Shown piece after piece: positions 5,157 through 5,850 of a stretch of 5,850 nt of DNA (the first letter of the stretch is position 1; every line of letters starts with the position of its first letter). A program made the position numbers and the translations under genes. The notes under the pieces are model-generated. The model did no database searches. It was given only the letters and a program-made list of their open reading frames with translations, and was not told where the DNA came from. The stretch covers positions 1-5,850 of the forward strand of contig JAJAYR010000300.1 in NCBI GenBank assembly GCA_026786155.1, read 5' to 3'. The DNA is from Pyrinomonadaceae bacterium. GTDB lineage: Bacteria; Acidobacteriota; Blastocatellia; Pyrinomonadales; Pyrinomonadaceae.

Positions 5157-5850
5157 TCAAATTGAGAAAGTATATTCAACATCAAGTGGCGGCGGGATTT
5201 CACTCAAATCCACCACATAATCTCCAAACCTTTTGATATGTGCAGTTAGGTAGGGACTCAAGATTTTCAAATCTTCGGCTTTGACCTCAAAACCATTCAG
5301 CATCAGGTTTTTGATGATTCTCGTTTCGTCTATCACGTTTTGGAATATCAACGAATTAGCAATCAGATTGTTGTATTTGATCAGTTTTTCCTGTTCTTCC
5401 GGGTCGTTTTCCTGAATGACTTCGCCGCCGAAGTTAATCCATTTGGCAAAATTATGAAACGATTCGACTTTATTGGTGTGAGCGTTTATTTCTTCGCGGA
5501 ACTTTTTATCGTAAATATATTTGAGCAGAAATTTCGTTCGCACGACTCTTCCAAGTTCACGATATGCCAAGTATAAACGATTCTTACGGCTGTAGTTATT
5601 GAGTTTTCTGAGGAGTGTTGAGGGCAGAATCTTTCCGGCTTTGATTGATAAAACCACCTGCATCAAGTCTTGCCAATGAGTTTCTATCAATTCCCAATCA
5701 ATACTTTCTTTGAAGAGCGAATCAAGATATTTGTATTTTTTCTGCTTGTCAGGTTTGTAAAACACCAGGTCCTTGATATTTCTAATGCGTGGGTGGAGTT
5801 CAATGCCGAGTAAATAGGGGTATTAGGCACAAGGTAGCCAAATCTTACTC
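5157..5850 (-). pseudogene. tnpA: C-terminal part of a Tn3-family transposase, interrupted near the window edge
   Basis: The minus-strand frame from the window edge to TGA at 5159-5157 reads as the last quarter of a Tn3-family TnpA, a DDE transposase of about 950-1000 residues. Marks in order are LLGIELHPRIRNIKDLVFY, then DWELIETHWQDLMQVVLSIK, ILPSTLLRKLNNYSRKN, LAYRELGRVVRTKFLL, TNKVES with the catalytic glutamate, and LSPYLTAHIKRFGDYVVD. Translation matches the family back to about YLLG. Immediately upstream an in-frame TAA stands at 5825-5823 and the similarity is lost, so the gene is probably frameshifted or truncated there. The GTG at 5765 is not a true start, since family sequence continues before it. 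The C-terminal 200 residues have no stop, which suggests recent decay. Codon use is more AT-rich than in the neighbouring genes, fitting foreign origin. Confidence 0.85.

Noticed and set aside
1..5850. CRISPR array, rRNA or riboswitch
   Set aside because: No regularly spaced repeats, conserved rRNA segments or recognisable aptamer motifs are visible on either strand.

Overview
This window looks like chromosomal DNA of moderate GC content from a Gram-negative bacterium. It holds two lipoproteins with lipobox cysteines, the end of an outer-membrane TonB-dependent receptor, and an ABC importer. Low-complexity Asn/Ser/Thr spacers follow both lipid-anchoring cysteines. Together with the frequent GCGCCGAAA-type codon usage, they remind me of Acidobacteriota, class Blastocatellia (Pyrinomonadaceae-like). 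That assignment is an inference from style and was not tested.

From left to right: (1) Positions 1-845 hold a compact toxin-antitoxin module, a ribbon-helix-helix-like antitoxin and a PIN-domain RNase toxin. It has a TATAAT box overlapped by a TAGCAA/TTGCTA palindrome and ends in a hairpin terminator. (2) Positions 846-1277 are a scarred region. It contains a short minus-strand coding tail, a ~207 bp element bounded by ~25-34 bp inverted repeats, and the last ~45 codons of a TonB-dependent receptor. (3) Positions 1278-3802 encode a PhnD/PhnC/PhnE-type ABC importer (lipoprotein binding protein, ATPase, permease). Both the ATPase and the permease appear to start at TTG in the same GATTTGAAAA context. 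A CACAGAT-type palindromic repeat separates the ATPase from the permease. (4) Positions 3803-3929 are a short convergent gap with a possible broken ORF. (5) Positions 5073-3930 (minus strand) are a two-gene operon: a His-containing lipoprotein and a membrane-anchored DUF3299-like protein. (6) Positions 5850-5157 (minus strand) are the C-terminal part of a Tn3-family transposase with an in-frame stop near the window edge.

The receptor tail overlaps the ribosome binding site of the binding-protein gene. The ancestral arrangement was therefore probably receptor-binding protein-ATPase-permease, a complete outer- and inner-membrane uptake route whose receptor has since been cut away. No phosphonate-degrading gene is visible, so the true substrate of the importer is open. 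Mobile DNA has marked the window at three or four places: the inverted-repeat element, the CACAGAT repeat, the Tn3 remnant and perhaps the toxin-antitoxin cassette. I see no clearly new multi-gene system. The most unusual items are the receptor-less importer and the lipoprotein/DUF3299 pair next to a transposon scar.
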